The notes beneath the pieces are model-generated. The model was not told the DNA's origin and searched no databases. It saw only the letters and a list, made by a program, of their open reading frames with translations. From DAHUYF01 sp035945115 (GTDB taxonomy: Bacteria; Pseudomonadota; Alphaproteobacteria; ATCC43930; CGMCC-115725): a stretch of 64,000 bases of DNA. Shown piece after piece: positions 36,158 through 45,074 of the stretch; the stretch's first letter is position 1; every line of letters starts with the position of its first letter. The stretch lies in the NCBI GenBank assembly GCA_035945115.1, contig DASZAN010000002.1:1-64000 (forward strand). Reading direction: 5' to 3'. The position numbers and the translations under genes were made by a program.

Positions 36158-37027
36158 GTGACAGCGGCGGCGCTGACCGAGCGTCGGAGAAGGCTCGACG
36201 CCGCGTTCCTTCTCACGCCGGCGCTCGCGAGCGTCATCGTCGTCCTCGTGCTGCCGCTCCTCCTTCTCCTGCGCTACAGCTTCAATCACTTCGAGCCCGG
36301 CCAGTTCATGGTTGAGGCCGCGACGGTGGAGAACTACGTCAAATTCTTCGCCGATCCCTACTACCGGAAGGTCATGGTGGTCACCGTCGGCGTCGCGACG
36401 GTCAGCACGCTGTTGTGCTTGTTTTTCGGCTATCCTGCCGCCTACCTGCTGGCGCGGAGCCAATGGCGGCACAAGAGCCTTCTCGTCGTGCTCGTCGTCT
36501 TGCCGATCTTTGTCGGCAACGCCGTACGTGCTGCGGGGTGGATCGTCGTTTTCGGCCATCAAGGCTTTTTGAACGCCGCCCTCCTCGGTCTCGGCATTCT
36601 CCGCGAGCCGCTCGAGATCATGTACACGCCGCTCGCGGTTATCGTCGGCATCACCGGCTTCAACCTGCCTTTCATGGTATTGACCTTGCAAAGCGTCATC
36701 GAAGGGATCGACCGTTCGCTCGAAGAGGCCGCGCTCGGCCTTGGCGCGGGCCCTCTTCGCAGCTTCTGGCGGGTGACGTTGCCATTGTCGCTGCCGGGGA
36801 TTGGTGCCGGAACGATCCTCTGCTTCATCCTGGCTATGAACGCCTATGCGACGCCGGTGTTGCTGGGTGGCCCGCGTTTCCAGATGATGGCGCCTGTTGT
36901 CTACAACCAGATCTCGGGCCAGGCCAATTGGCCGCTCGGCAGCGCGCTCGCCTTCGTGCTGATGGCGGTGACGCTGATCTTGACGGGTGTGGCGAATGCA
37001 CTCCTACGCCAGAGAAGTCGCGCCTAG
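36158..37027 (+). CDS. Spermidine/putrescine-type ABC permease (PotB-like)
   Basis: 289 residues from GTG 36158. Six hydrophobic segments are visible, with the EAA loop SLEEAALGLGAGPLRSFWRVTLP near residue 190. It completes the binding protein/ATPase/two-permease set. The order amidohydrolase-permease-ATPase-binding protein-permease suggests uptake of an amide or cyclic imide-type compound, which is inference. Confidence 0.92.
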   Translation: MTAAALTERRRRLDAAFLLTPALASVIVVLVLPLLLLLRYSFNHFEPGQFMVEAATVENYVKFFADPYYRKVMVVTVGVATVSTLLCLFFGYPAAYLLARSQWRHKSLLVVLVVLPIFVGNAVRAAGWIVVFGHQGFLNAALLGLGILREPLEIMYTPLAVIVGITGFNLPFMVLTLQSVIEGIDRSLEEAALGLGAGPLRSFWRVTLPLSLPGIGAGTILCFILAMNAYATPVLLGGPRFQMMAPVVYNQISGQANWPLGSALAFVLMAVTLILTGVANALLRQRSRA

Positions 37028-37146
37028 CGACACTTGAGATCGACGATTGATGTAGTGCGTCATCGGAGGACCGCCGGTTTGCACGGGCCATCCGCGAAAT
37101 GGCATGATCGAGCGCGATCGGATGGATGCTGTTCCGGAGGACGGGG

Positions 37147-38001
37147 ATGTCGGGGAAATGGGGGAATATCTTCTGCCGCGCCGTCGCGGCGCTCGCTCTC
37201 CTCTGGGCCGGAAGCGCCGTCGCCGAAGGACCGCCGCTCGTGGTCGGCGTCGACGGCACCTTTGCGCCGCACGCCATGCCCAAGCTCGGCGGCGGCGTCG
37301 AGGGCTTCAATGTCGACATGGCCGAGGAGATCGGCAGGCGCCTCGGGCGGCCGGTCCAGGTGATTTCGCAGGAATTTTCCGGACTCATTCCCGGCCTCAA
37401 CGCGAAGAAATACGATTTCATTGCCGCGCCCACCACGGTGACCGTGGAACGCTCGAAGGCGATGCTTTTCACCGAAGGCTATCTCGATACCGACTTCCAG
37501 TTCGTGATCAAGAAGGGTTCGCCCGACATCACCAAGCTCGAGGATTTGAAGGGCAAGGTGATCGCCGTCAACAAAGGCTCCGCCTATGACAGCTGGGCGC
37601 GCGACAATCAGGCGAAATATGGTTTCGAGTTCGAGTCCTATGGCACCAATCCCGATGCCATCCAAGCAGTGCTCGCCGGTCGCGCCTACGCCAATCTCGC
37701 CGGCAACACAGCGGTCGCTTACGCGGCCTCCAAGAATCCGATGTTGCAGCTCTCCTACACCATCAAGACCGGGCTCGTCTGGTCGATCCCCTTCCGCAAG
37801 GACGATGTCGAGATGCGCAACAAGGTGGAAGAGGTTGTCGAATGCATGAAGCTCGACGGCACTTTCGTCAAGCTTCACGAGAAATGGTTCGGCATCAAGC
37901 CGGCGCCCGGCTCGGCGACGACAACGGTCTCGGTGGGTTATGGAGTGCCAGGATTCGAGGGTGCGCAGCCGGAGGCCTTTCACGTTCCGCAATGCAAGTG
38001 A
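37147..38001 (+). CDS. Polar amino acid ABC transporter substrate-binding protein
   Basis: 284 residues from ATG 37147. A signal peptide (AVAALALLWAGSAVA) precedes a SBP_bac_3 domain: LVVGVDGTFAPHAMP, GFNVDMAEEIGRRLG and YDFIAAPTTVTVERSKAMLFTEGY. The protein binds amino acids or related compounds in the periplasm. It overlaps the next ATPase gene by 10 bp and opens the hydantoin-type cluster. Confidence 0.93.
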   Translation: MSGKWGNIFCRAVAALALLWAGSAVAEGPPLVVGVDGTFAPHAMPKLGGGVEGFNVDMAEEIGRRLGRPVQVISQEFSGLIPGLNAKKYDFIAAPTTVTVERSKAMLFTEGYLDTDFQFVIKKGSPDITKLEDLKGKVIAVNKGSAYDSWARDNQAKYGFEFESYGTNPDAIQAVLAGRAYANLAGNTAVAYAASKNPMLQLSYTIKTGLVWSIPFRKDDVEMRNKVEEVVECMKLDGTFVKLHEKWFGIKPAPGSATTTVSVGYGVPGFEGAQPEAFHVPQCK

Positions 38002-38795
38002 CGCCGGCTGCCCAGGCGTCCTCCACGGGCGCGGCGGCACAAAAGCGTGTGCTCCTCGACATTCGCGGCTTGCGCAAGAGCTTTGGCGGAGTCGAGGTGC
38101 TCTCCGGCATCGATCTCGCGGTCCGCGAGCGCGAGCTTGTCTTCATCATCGGCCCCTCGGGCTCCGGCAAGAGCACGCTCTTGCGCTGCTGCAACCGACT
38201 TGAGGAGCCGAGCGGCGGGACGATCGTCGTCGACGGCGAGAACATCCTTGATCCTCGTGTAGACATCAACGCCATGCGCCGCCGCATTGGCATGGTGTTC
38301 CAGTCCTTCAACCTCTATCCGCATCTAACGGCGCTCGGCAACGTCGCGCTGGCGCTCCGCCGCTCGCTCGGCCGGTCGAAGGCGGACGCCGGGACCGCCG
38401 CCCGCGCGGCGTTGGCGCGCGTCGGCCTCGCGGAAAAGGCGGCGGCATATCCAGCCGAGCTTTCCGGCGGCCAGCAGCAGCGCGTGGCGATCGCCCGAGC
38501 GCTCGCGCTCGAGCCCAAGATCATGCTGTTCGACGAGCCCACCAGCGCGCTCGATCCCGAGCTGGTGGGAAGCGTGCTCCGGGTCATGCGCGACATGCGC
38601 GAGGCGGGCATGACCATGGTGGTGGTGAGCCACGAGATGCAATTCGCCCGCGCCGCGGCTGACCGTATTCTCTTCATCGACAAGGGCCGCATCGTTGAGG
38701 AAGGGCCGCCGCAGCAGATCTTCGAGCGGCCGCGTGAGGTGCGCACGCGCGAGTTCGTCATGCAGCTCACGCACCGCGAAGGCATCGAACCGTGA
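37992..38795 (+). CDS. Polar amino acid ABC transporter ATP-binding protein
   Basis: 267 residues from ATG 37992. Walker A GPSGSGKSTLL, signature LSGGQQQRVAIARAL, Walker B IMLFDEPTSALDPE and switch VVSHEMQFAR are intact and match the GlnQ/HisP group. The start lies inside the preceding gene and the end overlaps the next permease by four bases, so translation is coupled. Confidence 0.95.
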   Translation: MQVTPAAQASSTGAAAQKRVLLDIRGLRKSFGGVEVLSGIDLAVRERELVFIIGPSGSGKSTLLRCCNRLEEPSGGTIVVDGENILDPRVDINAMRRRIGMVFQSFNLYPHLTALGNVALALRRSLGRSKADAGTAARAALARVGLAEKAAAYPAELSGGQQQRVAIARALALEPKIMLFDEPTSALDPELVGSVLRVMRDMREAGMTMVVVSHEMQFARAAADRILFIDKGRIVEEGPPQQIFERPREVRTREFVMQLTHREGIEP

Positions 38796-39463
38796 GCGGC
38801 CTCGGCTTCACCTTTTTCAATCTCGAGGTCATGGCGCGTTATCTGCCCGCGATACTGCAAGGCTTCGTGCTCACCATTTACCTCGCGGTGCTCATCGTGA
38901 TTTCCGGCATCGCGCTCGGCCTCGTCCTGGCGCTCATCCGCGTCCTGCAGATCAAGCCGATCAACGCGCTCATCGTCATCGCCGTCGACATGCTGCGGGC
39001 GCTGCCGCCGCTCGTTCTCATCATCCTCCTCTATTTCGCCTTGCCGGCGGCGGGCGTGCGCCTCAGCGGCTTCGGCTCGACTTGGCTCAGCCTTGCCCTG
39101 GTGTTGGCGGCTTTCGCCGAGGAAATTTTCTGGGCCGGCATTCTCTCGGTGCCCCGCGGTCAGTGGGAGGCGGCGCGCTCGACCGGACTGAGCTTCGCCG
39201 AGGCGCTCCGCTTCGTCGTTCTGCCGCAAGCGGCACGGCTCACGGTGGCGCCGCTCACCAATCGCGCCATCGCCATCACCAAGGGCACGGCGCTCGGCTC
39301 CGTCGTCGCGGTGCCGGAGATTCTGACGCAGGCGACGACGGCGCAGTCCTTCTCCGGCAATCCCTCGCCGCTCACCCTGGGCGCCGCGGCTTATCTCATC
39401 CTGTTCATTCCCATGGTCGTACTCGGCCGCTCCATCGAGCGGCGCTTTTCCTGGAAGCGCTGA
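38792..39463 (+). CDS. Polar amino acid ABC transporter permease
   Basis: 223 residues from GTG 38792, overlapping the ATPase stop (GTGA). Typical HisM/GlnP features are PAILQGFVLTIYLAV, the glycine-rich EEIFWAGILSVPRGQWEAARSTGLS loop and QAARLTVAPLTNRAI. It pairs with the next permease. Confidence 0.93.
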   Translation: MSGLGFTFFNLEVMARYLPAILQGFVLTIYLAVLIVISGIALGLVLALIRVLQIKPINALIVIAVDMLRALPPLVLIILLYFALPAAGVRLSGFGSTWLSLALVLAAFAEEIFWAGILSVPRGQWEAARSTGLSFAEALRFVVLPQAARLTVAPLTNRAIAITKGTALGSVVAVPEILTQATTAQSFSGNPSPLTLGAAAYLILFIPMVVLGRSIERRFSWKR

Positions 39464-39464
39464 C

Positions 39465-40136
39465 ATGCAAGCGCTGATCGACACCTTTTTCAACGTGCAG
39501 ATCATCGGACAAATCGTGCCGCTGCTGCTGCGCGGCTTGGGCATGACGGCGCTGCTTTGCGCCGTGGTCATCCCCGTGGGATTCGTCGGCGGCACTCTCG
39601 TCGCGGTGCTCTCGACGGTGCCGTCGCGGCTCTTGCGCGCGCTGCTCGTGATCTATGTCGACGTCTTCCGGGCCTTTCCCCCGCTGGTACTGCTCATCTT
39701 CATTTACTTCGGTCTGCCCTTCCTCGGCATCGACCTGCCGGCGATCGTGGCGGTGACCATCGCCTTCCTGCTCAACACCTCGAGCTATTACGGCGAGATC
39801 GTTCGTGCGGGGATCGAAAGCATCGGTCGCGGCCAGCGGGAGGCGGCGCGCTCGACCGGCCTCACCGCAACACAAACCATGGTCTATGTCATTTTGCCGC
39901 AGGCGGTTCGTACCGTCGTTCCGGACCTCATCGGCAATACGCTGGAAGTGGTGAAGCTCACCTCGATCGCCAGCGTCGTGGCACTTCCCGAATTGCTCTA
40001 CGCCGCACGCTCGGCGCAAGCGCTCACCTACAATCCTTCGCCGATCGTCGCCGCCGCCGCGCTCTACCTCGTCTTGCTGTGGCCGTTCGTCCGCCTCTTG
40101 AGCCGCTTCGAGCACCGCATGCTGGCCGTCGCCTGA
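39465..40136 (+). CDS. Polar amino acid ABC transporter permease
   Basis: 223 residues starting one base after the previous stop. It shows the GEIVRAGIESIGRGQREAARSTGL loop and QAVRTVVPDLIGNTLE, as in HisQ/GlnP permeases. Together with the preceding three genes it makes a complete importer. Confidence 0.93.
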   Translation: MQALIDTFFNVQIIGQIVPLLLRGLGMTALLCAVVIPVGFVGGTLVAVLSTVPSRLLRALLVIYVDVFRAFPPLVLLIFIYFGLPFLGIDLPAIVAVTIAFLLNTSSYYGEIVRAGIESIGRGQREAARSTGLTATQTMVYVILPQAVRTVVPDLIGNTLEVVKLTSIASVVALPELLYAARSAQALTYNPSPIVAAAALYLVLLWPFVRLLSRFEHRMLAVA

Positions 40137-40147
40137 GGAGAGATCGC

Positions 40148-40807
40148 ATGACCGAGCGTATCCTCGTCGTCAATCCCAACTCGACCGAAGCCGTCACGGC
40201 GAGCATCGACGAGGCGATGGCGCCGCTGCGCTTTCCGGGAGGACCTGAGATCGCCTGCCTCACGCTTGCCGAAGGGCCGCCCGGCGTCGAGACGCAGCGC
40301 CACGCCGACAGCGTCATCGCGCCGCTCTGCCGCCTGATCGCCGCGCGCAACAACGAAGCCTCCGCCTTCGTCATCGCCTGCTTCAGCGATCCCGGGCTCT
40401 TCTCGGCGCGCGAAACGACGCGCAAGCCCGTGCTCGGCATCGCCGAATGCGGCATCTTGACCGCGCTCACCCTCGGTCATCGCTTCGGTATCATCTCCAT
40501 CTTGGCGCGCTCGGTGCCGCGCCATCTCCGCTATGTCGGCGCCATGGGGCTGAGCGATCGCCTTGCCGCCGACCTGCCGATCGAGCTGGGCGTCGTCGAG
40601 CTCGCCGATGAAGGCCGCACGCTCGAGCGCATGATCAAGGTCGGCCGCACCTTGCGCGACGCGCACGGCGCCGACATCGCCGTCATGGGTTGTGCCGGCA
40701 TGGCGCGCTACCGCGCGCGCGTCGAAAGCGCGATCGGCATTCCCGTGGTCGAGCCGACGCAAGCCGCCGTCGCCATGGCGATCGGTCGCGTCAAGCTCGG
40801 CCGTTGA
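40148..40807 (+). CDS. Asp/Glu/hydantoin racemase family protein
   Basis: 219 residues from ATG 40148 with an AGGAGAG ribosome site. The fold is that of hydantoin racemase, with the two catalytic cysteines in FVIACFSDPG near residue 80 and AVMGCAGMARY near 180. ILVVNPNSTEAVTASI is the typical N-terminus. Next to a D-hydantoinase and D-carbamoylase, racemisation of 5-substituted hydantoins is the likely job. Confidence 0.9.
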   Translation: MTERILVVNPNSTEAVTASIDEAMAPLRFPGGPEIACLTLAEGPPGVETQRHADSVIAPLCRLIAARNNEASAFVIACFSDPGLFSARETTRKPVLGIAECGILTALTLGHRFGIISILARSVPRHLRYVGAMGLSDRLAADLPIELGVVELADEGRTLERMIKVGRTLRDAHGADIAVMGCAGMARYRARVESAIGIPVVEPTQAAVAMAIGRVKLGR

Positions 40808-41413
40808 TCACGGGATCGCCGGCGGCAAGGTGAATCGCTCGCGCGTCTTCACATAGGAGTTCGCGTAAAGACGGCCCACGGGATGGTAGGCGTCCTCGCG
40901 GATGCGCTTGGTGGCGGGATCGATGAGCGCGTCGCGCACGTGCAGCCGCAGGATCTCGCCGATGACGATGCGGCGCGTTGGGCCGATCGCCACCGTCTGT
41001 AGCACGCGGCATTCGAAGCTCGCCGGCGCCTCGGCGATCCGCTCGATCGCCACGTCGTGGCAAGGCGCGAGGCTGAGGCCTACCGCCCTCACTTCGCTCA
41101 CCTCCGGCGGATATTCCGCGCTTGCCTGATGCATCGCCGCGGCGATTGCCTCATCGACGAGATTGACGACGAATTCGCCCGTCCGCCGGATGTTGCGCAG
41201 GGTGTCCTTGATCGAGCCGTCGGCGCGTGCCGAAAGGCTCACCACCACGATTGGCGGATCCTCGCCCATGAGATTGAAGAAGCTGAACGGTGCCGCGTTC
41301 ACCACCCCGTCCTCGCCGCGCGTGGTGATGAAGGCGATCGGCCGCGGCACGACGAGGCCGATGAGCAGACGATAGCGCTCTTTGGCCGCGAGCTCGGAAA
41401 GGGCGACCTCCAC
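40808..41413 (-). CDS. Flavin reductase family (FMN-binding split-barrel) protein
   Basis: 201 residues from GTG 41413, which follows the D-carbamoylase stop by one base. LLIGLVVPRPIAFITTRGEDG, NAAPFSFFN and DTLRNIRRTGEFVVNLV are family motifs. These enzymes supply reduced flavin or are flavoproteins of unknown role. It is convergent with the racemase gene with no gap between stops. Its role in hydantoin use is unclear. Confidence 0.9.
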   Translation of the reverse strand: MEVALSELAAKERYRLLIGLVVPRPIAFITTRGEDGVVNAAPFSFFNLMGEDPPIVVVSLSARADGSIKDTLRNIRRTGEFVVNLVDEAIAAAMHQASAEYPPEVSEVRAVGLSLAPCHDVAIERIAEAPASFECRVLQTVAIGPTRRIVIGEILRLHVRDALIDPATKRIREDAYHPVGRLYANSYVKTRERFTLPPAIP

Positions 41414-41414
41414 C

Positions 41415-42356
41415 TCACGCCTCCGGCGGCGGGACGGCGCCGGCGCGCTCGGTGATGAGCCGATAGTGCTCGATGCGGCGATGCTTCTCGAAATTGAAGA
41501 TGGTGCGCTTGATGTAGGCGCCCATGTCAAGATCGCAGGTGGCGAGGATGAGCTCGTCCGCCTCGGTGATCGCCTGTGCCACGATCTCGCCGGTCGGCGC
41601 GATGATGCAGGAGCCGCCGATCATGCCGAAGCCGTCCTCCTTCCCGGCCTTGGCCGCGGCGAGGATCCAGGTGCCGTTCTGATACGCATTTGCCTGTATG
41701 GTGACGAGATGGTGGAACATGCGCAGGTGCAGTGGCTCGTCGTGATGGATGTTCTCAGTCGGTGTGTTGTAGCCGAGCGCCACCAGCTCGACGCCCTGCA
41801 GGCCCATGACGCGGAACGTCTCTGGCCAGCGGCGGTCGTTGCAAATGCACATGCCGAGGATGCCACCGAAAGCGCGCCAGACCTTGAAGCCTTCGTTGCC
41901 GACATCGAAGTAGCGCTTCTCCAGATGCTGGAAAGGCGCGTTCGGCAGATGTTCGGAATGGCCGGGGAGATGGATTTTCCGGTAGCGGCCGATGAAGCGT
42001 CCGTCAGGGGCGACGAGGATGGAGCTGTTGAAGCGCCGGACGCGTCCGCCTTCCTCGGTGAGCTCTGCATAGCCGATATAGAATCCGACGCCCAATTCCT
42101 TTGCCGCCTCGAAGAGCGGCCGCGTCTCCGGTCCCGGCATTTCGCGCTCGAAAAAGGCATCGATCTTCGCCTGATCGGTCATCCAGTAACGTGGGAAAAA
42201 AGTCGTGAAGGCGAGCTCGGGAAAGACTACGAAGCGCGCCCCGGCGGCGTGCGCTTCTCTGAGCAGCGCGATCAGCCGCTTCACGACAGCGCGGCGATCA
42301 TCGGCGAGATGAATTGGGCCGAGCTGCGCCACGGCGGCCTTCAATTTCCGGGACAT
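41415..42356 (-). CDS. N-carbamoyl-D-amino acid hydrolase (D-carbamoylase), nitrilase superfamily
   Basis: 313 residues. The Glu-Lys-Cys triad is Glu47 (FPELAFTTFFPR), Lys127 (YRKIHLPG) and Cys172 (GMCICNDRRWPE), the same numbering as I recall for the Agrobacterium D-carbamoylase. The His-rich region (HLRMFHHLVTIQANAYQNG) is also typical. It hydrolyses N-carbamoyl-D-amino acids to D-amino acid, CO2 and ammonia. A GAGGAG ribosome site precedes the start. It is followed by the flavin reductase. Confidence 0.93.
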   Translation of the reverse strand: MSRKLKAAVAQLGPIHLADDRRAVVKRLIALLREAHAAGARFVVFPELAFTTFFPRYWMTDQAKIDAFFEREMPGPETRPLFEAAKELGVGFYIGYAELTEEGGRVRRFNSSILVAPDGRFIGRYRKIHLPGHSEHLPNAPFQHLEKRYFDVGNEGFKVWRAFGGILGMCICNDRRWPETFRVMGLQGVELVALGYNTPTENIHHDEPLHLRMFHHLVTIQANAYQNGTWILAAAKAGKEDGFGMIGGSCIIAPTGEIVAQAITEADELILATCDLDMGAYIKRTIFNFEKHRRIEHYRLITERAGAVPPPEA

Positions 42357-42405
42357 GCGGAAGATCTCCTCTGGCTAAAACCGAGTTCCACGATCCCTCT
42401 TTGCT

Positions 42406-42488
42406 CGTCGTCCCTGCGAAGGCAGGGACCCAGCGCAAGCGACGAGCGCTGCAACCCTGGCTTCCTCGCTTTCGCGGGAATGACGATT
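42406..42488. repeat. Interspersed palindromic intergenic repeat
   Basis: A hairpin TCCCTGC-GAAG-GCAGGGA (42411-42428) and a downstream CGCTTTCGCGGGAATGACG element flank CAGCGCAAGCGACGAGCGCTG. Such repeats, ending in forms of CGTCATTCCCGCG, are commonly scattered between genes of rhizobial genomes. It lies between two genes on the same strand. Confidence 0.65.
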
Positions 42489-42520
42489 AAAAGGTTGATT
42501 CCATCCAGTTCGAGCCTGCA

Positions 42521-43984
42521 TCAAATGCGAGATTGGCCCGAACCCTCGACCAATGCCAGTTCAGGCACCGCACGCCCCAGCGGCCGCGCCGGTTCCGGCT
42601 GGGCGCAGGGCAGAAAGCGGCCGCTGCCGCGCTCGGCGGCGAGCTTGCCGTCATCGACGACGACCCGTCCGCGGCTCAACACCGTGACCGGCCAGCCCCT
42701 GAGGCGGCGACCTTCATAGGGCGTGTATCCCACGGCGTCGTGAATCATCTCGCCAGTCACCACCACGTCGCGATCGGGATCCCAGATCGCGAGGTCGGCA
42801 TCGGCGCCGACCGCGATCGTCCCCTTGCGCGGATGAAGCCCATAGAGTTTCGCGTGATTGGTGGCGGTGAGTGCGACGAACGCATTGAGATCGATGCGGC
42901 CCTTGCCGACACCTTCGGAAAAGAGCAGGGGCAGGCGCAGCTCGAGACCGGGGACGCCGTTGGCGATTTCCTTGAACGTGGTCTTCTCCCCCTTGGGCAG
43001 CTTGCCCGTGCCATCGAAACGATAGGGCGCATGATCGGAGGAAAAGACCTGGAATGTGCCGTTGGCAAGGCCGCGCCATACCGCCTCCTGTGCCGCCTCA
43101 TCGCGTGGCGGCGGGCTGCAGCAGAATTTCGCGCCTTCGACGCCGGGCTTGTCGATATCGGCCGCGGTCAGAAAGAGATATTGCGGGCAGGTCTCGCCAT
43201 AAACCCTGAGGCCCCGCGTCTGCGCCGCGCGAATCGCATCGATCGCGTCCGAGCCGGAAACATGGACGATGAGCAGCGGCACGTCGACGAGCTCGGCCAG
43301 CGCAATGGCGCGGCCGGTCGCCTCCCCTTCGGCGAGGCGCGCGTGGCTCACGGCGTGGAAGCGCGGCGCCGTCAATCCGCGGGCGAGGAGCCGGTCCGTG
43401 AGCCACTTGATCATCTCGTGATTCTCGGCATGCACCATGACCATGGCGCCTTCCTTGCGCGCGACGGCAAGGATATCGAGCATCTGCCGGTCGTCGATCT
43501 TCAGGCGATCATAGGTCATGTAGACCTTGAAGGAGGTGTAGCCGTCGCGGATGAGCGCCGGCAGCTCCTGGCCGAGAACCTGCTCGGTTGGATCGGAGAT
43601 GATGAGGTGAAAGGCGTAGTCGATCACCGCCTTCGGACCGGCGGCGGCATGATAATCCTGCACCACCTGACGCAGCGACTGGCCGCGATGCTGCGCGGCG
43701 AAGGGAATGACGGTGGTCGTGCCGCCGAATGCGGCGGAGACCGTCGCCGTGTAGAAATCATCGGCGCACATGATGCCCGTCGATGAGCGCTGCTCGATAT
43801 GGCAATGGCTGTCGACGCCGCCGGGCATGACAAGGCGGCCGGACGCGTCGATCTCGCGCCCGCCCGCCGGCAGCCTTTCGCCGAGCGCGACGATGCGACC
43901 GTCTTTGATCCCGACATCGCATCTCGTCGTGTCGGCGGCGGTCACGACGGTACCGTTGCGGATCACCACATCGCACTCTGCCAT
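42521..43984 (-). CDS. Dihydropyrimidinase/D-hydantoinase
   Basis: 487 residues from ATG 43984, chosen for GGGGAAGG upstream. The metal ligands are His60 and His62 (DSHCHIEQ), carboxylated Lys153 (TSFKVYMTYD), His185 (MVHAENHE), His241 (LIVHVSGS) and Asp317 (SSDHAPY). This is a full binuclear zinc site. It opens hydantoin or dihydropyrimidine rings to N-carbamoyl acids for the downstream D-carbamoylase, which lies 164 bp away on the same strand. Confidence 0.95.
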   Translation of the reverse strand: MAECDVVIRNGTVVTAADTTRCDVGIKDGRIVALGERLPAGGREIDASGRLVMPGGVDSHCHIEQRSSTGIMCADDFYTATVSAAFGGTTTVIPFAAQHRGQSLRQVVQDYHAAAGPKAVIDYAFHLIISDPTEQVLGQELPALIRDGYTSFKVYMTYDRLKIDDRQMLDILAVARKEGAMVMVHAENHEMIKWLTDRLLARGLTAPRFHAVSHARLAEGEATGRAIALAELVDVPLLIVHVSGSDAIDAIRAAQTRGLRVYGETCPQYLFLTAADIDKPGVEGAKFCCSPPPRDEAAQEAVWRGLANGTFQVFSSDHAPYRFDGTGKLPKGEKTTFKEIANGVPGLELRLPLLFSEGVGKGRIDLNAFVALTATNHAKLYGLHPRKGTIAVGADADLAIWDPDRDVVVTGEMIHDAVGYTPYEGRRLRGWPVTVLSRGRVVVDDGKLAAERGSGRFLPCAQPEPARPLGRAVPELALVEGSGQSRI

Positions 43985-44019
43985 AGCGCCTTCCCCTGGA
44001 CCCGACATTCGCTCAAACT

Positions 44020-45063
44020 ATGCCCGATCTCGGCGGCGGGTGGAAATCGATGGCGGGGGGAGGCGGAACGGTAGACCGCGGCGATGAAGCGTTGCTCATC
44101 TCCGTGCTCACCGGCTTTCTCGGCAGCGGCAAGACGACGTTTCTGAAGCGCGCCGTGCGCTCGCCGGGGTTTAGCGATACGGCGGTGCTCATCAACGAGA
44201 TCGGCGAGATCGGCCTCGACCACTACTTGGTCGAGACGATCGACGGGCCAGTGCTGGAACTCCCCGGCGGTTGTCTCTGCTGCGCCCTCCGCGAGGACAT
44301 CGCCCAGAGCCTCCGCGCGCTGCTGGCAAGACGCGATCGCGGCGAGGGGCCAGCCTTCCGCCGCATCATGATCGAGACCACCGGCCTTGCCGATCCGGCG
44401 CCTCTGCTCTTCACGCTGGGCGCCGATGCCGTGCTCGACGAGAGGCTCCGGCTCGATCGCGTGGTGACGATGGTGGACGCGGTCTTGGGCGCCGCCACGC
44501 TCGACCGCTTCGCCGAGGCGGCGCGACAGGTGGCCGTCGCCGACTTGCTGCTCGTGACGAAGACTGACCTCGTTCCCTGCGAGCGCGGTCTCCTCGATCG
44601 GATCGCGGCGCTCAATGTCAATGCGCCCTGCGCATCGGCGGGCGATGCCATCGATGCCGCGGCGATCTTGTTCGGAGGCGAGCCATCGCTCTTGCCGAGA
44701 GCGAACGGACATTCCGCGCAGGGGGCGCACACCCATGGCGTTGCCGCCCATGCCATCCTGTTGCCACGCGACGCCTCGCGGCTCGACTTCGCCCGCGCCC
44801 TCGGGGGTCTCGTGCGCGAGCGCGGCGAAGACCTGCTGCGCGTCAAGGGCCTGATGCGCTTCAGCGACCGGCCCGATCGCCCCGCCTTCGTCCAGGGCGC
44901 GCAGCATGCGCTGTTTCCCCCCGTCTGGCTCGAGCGCTGGCCTGATGAGGATCGGCGCAGCCGGCTCGTCTTCATCGTGAAAGACATCGCGCTCGCCGAC
45001 ATTCTCGAGCGCTTCTCGTTTGCCGGCGCCGAGCCCTATCGCCCAATCACCCGCAGCCCGTAA
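44020..45063 (+). CDS. CobW/COG0523 family G3E GTPase (zinc-metallochaperone type)
   Basis: 347 residues. The P-loop is GFLGSGKTT at 32-40, the metal-binding CxCC is Cys85, Cys87, Cys88 in GGCLCCAL, and the guanine motif is TKTD near 180. The C-terminal CobW domain has LRVKGLMRF. There is a short His-rich piece (GAHTHGVAAH). Placed between two hydantoinases that need two zinc ions, a role in metal delivery to them is a reasonable inference. ATG 44020 or 44050 could be the start. Confidence 0.9.
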   Translation: MPDLGGGWKSMAGGGGTVDRGDEALLISVLTGFLGSGKTTFLKRAVRSPGFSDTAVLINEIGEIGLDHYLVETIDGPVLELPGGCLCCALREDIAQSLRALLARRDRGEGPAFRRIMIETTGLADPAPLLFTLGADAVLDERLRLDRVVTMVDAVLGAATLDRFAEAARQVAVADLLLVTKTDLVPCERGLLDRIAALNVNAPCASAGDAIDAAAILFGGEPSLLPRANGHSAQGAHTHGVAAHAILLPRDASRLDFARALGGLVRERGEDLLRVKGLMRFSDRPDRPAFVQGAQHALFPPVWLERWPDEDRRSRLVFIVKDIALADILERFSFAGAEPYRPITRSP

Positions 45064-45074
45064 GGACAAGAACC

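Noticed and set aside
38315..39595. 426-codon minus-strand frame opposite the amino acid ABC genes
   Set aside because: Shadow of coupled ATPase and permease genes, low-complexity composition.
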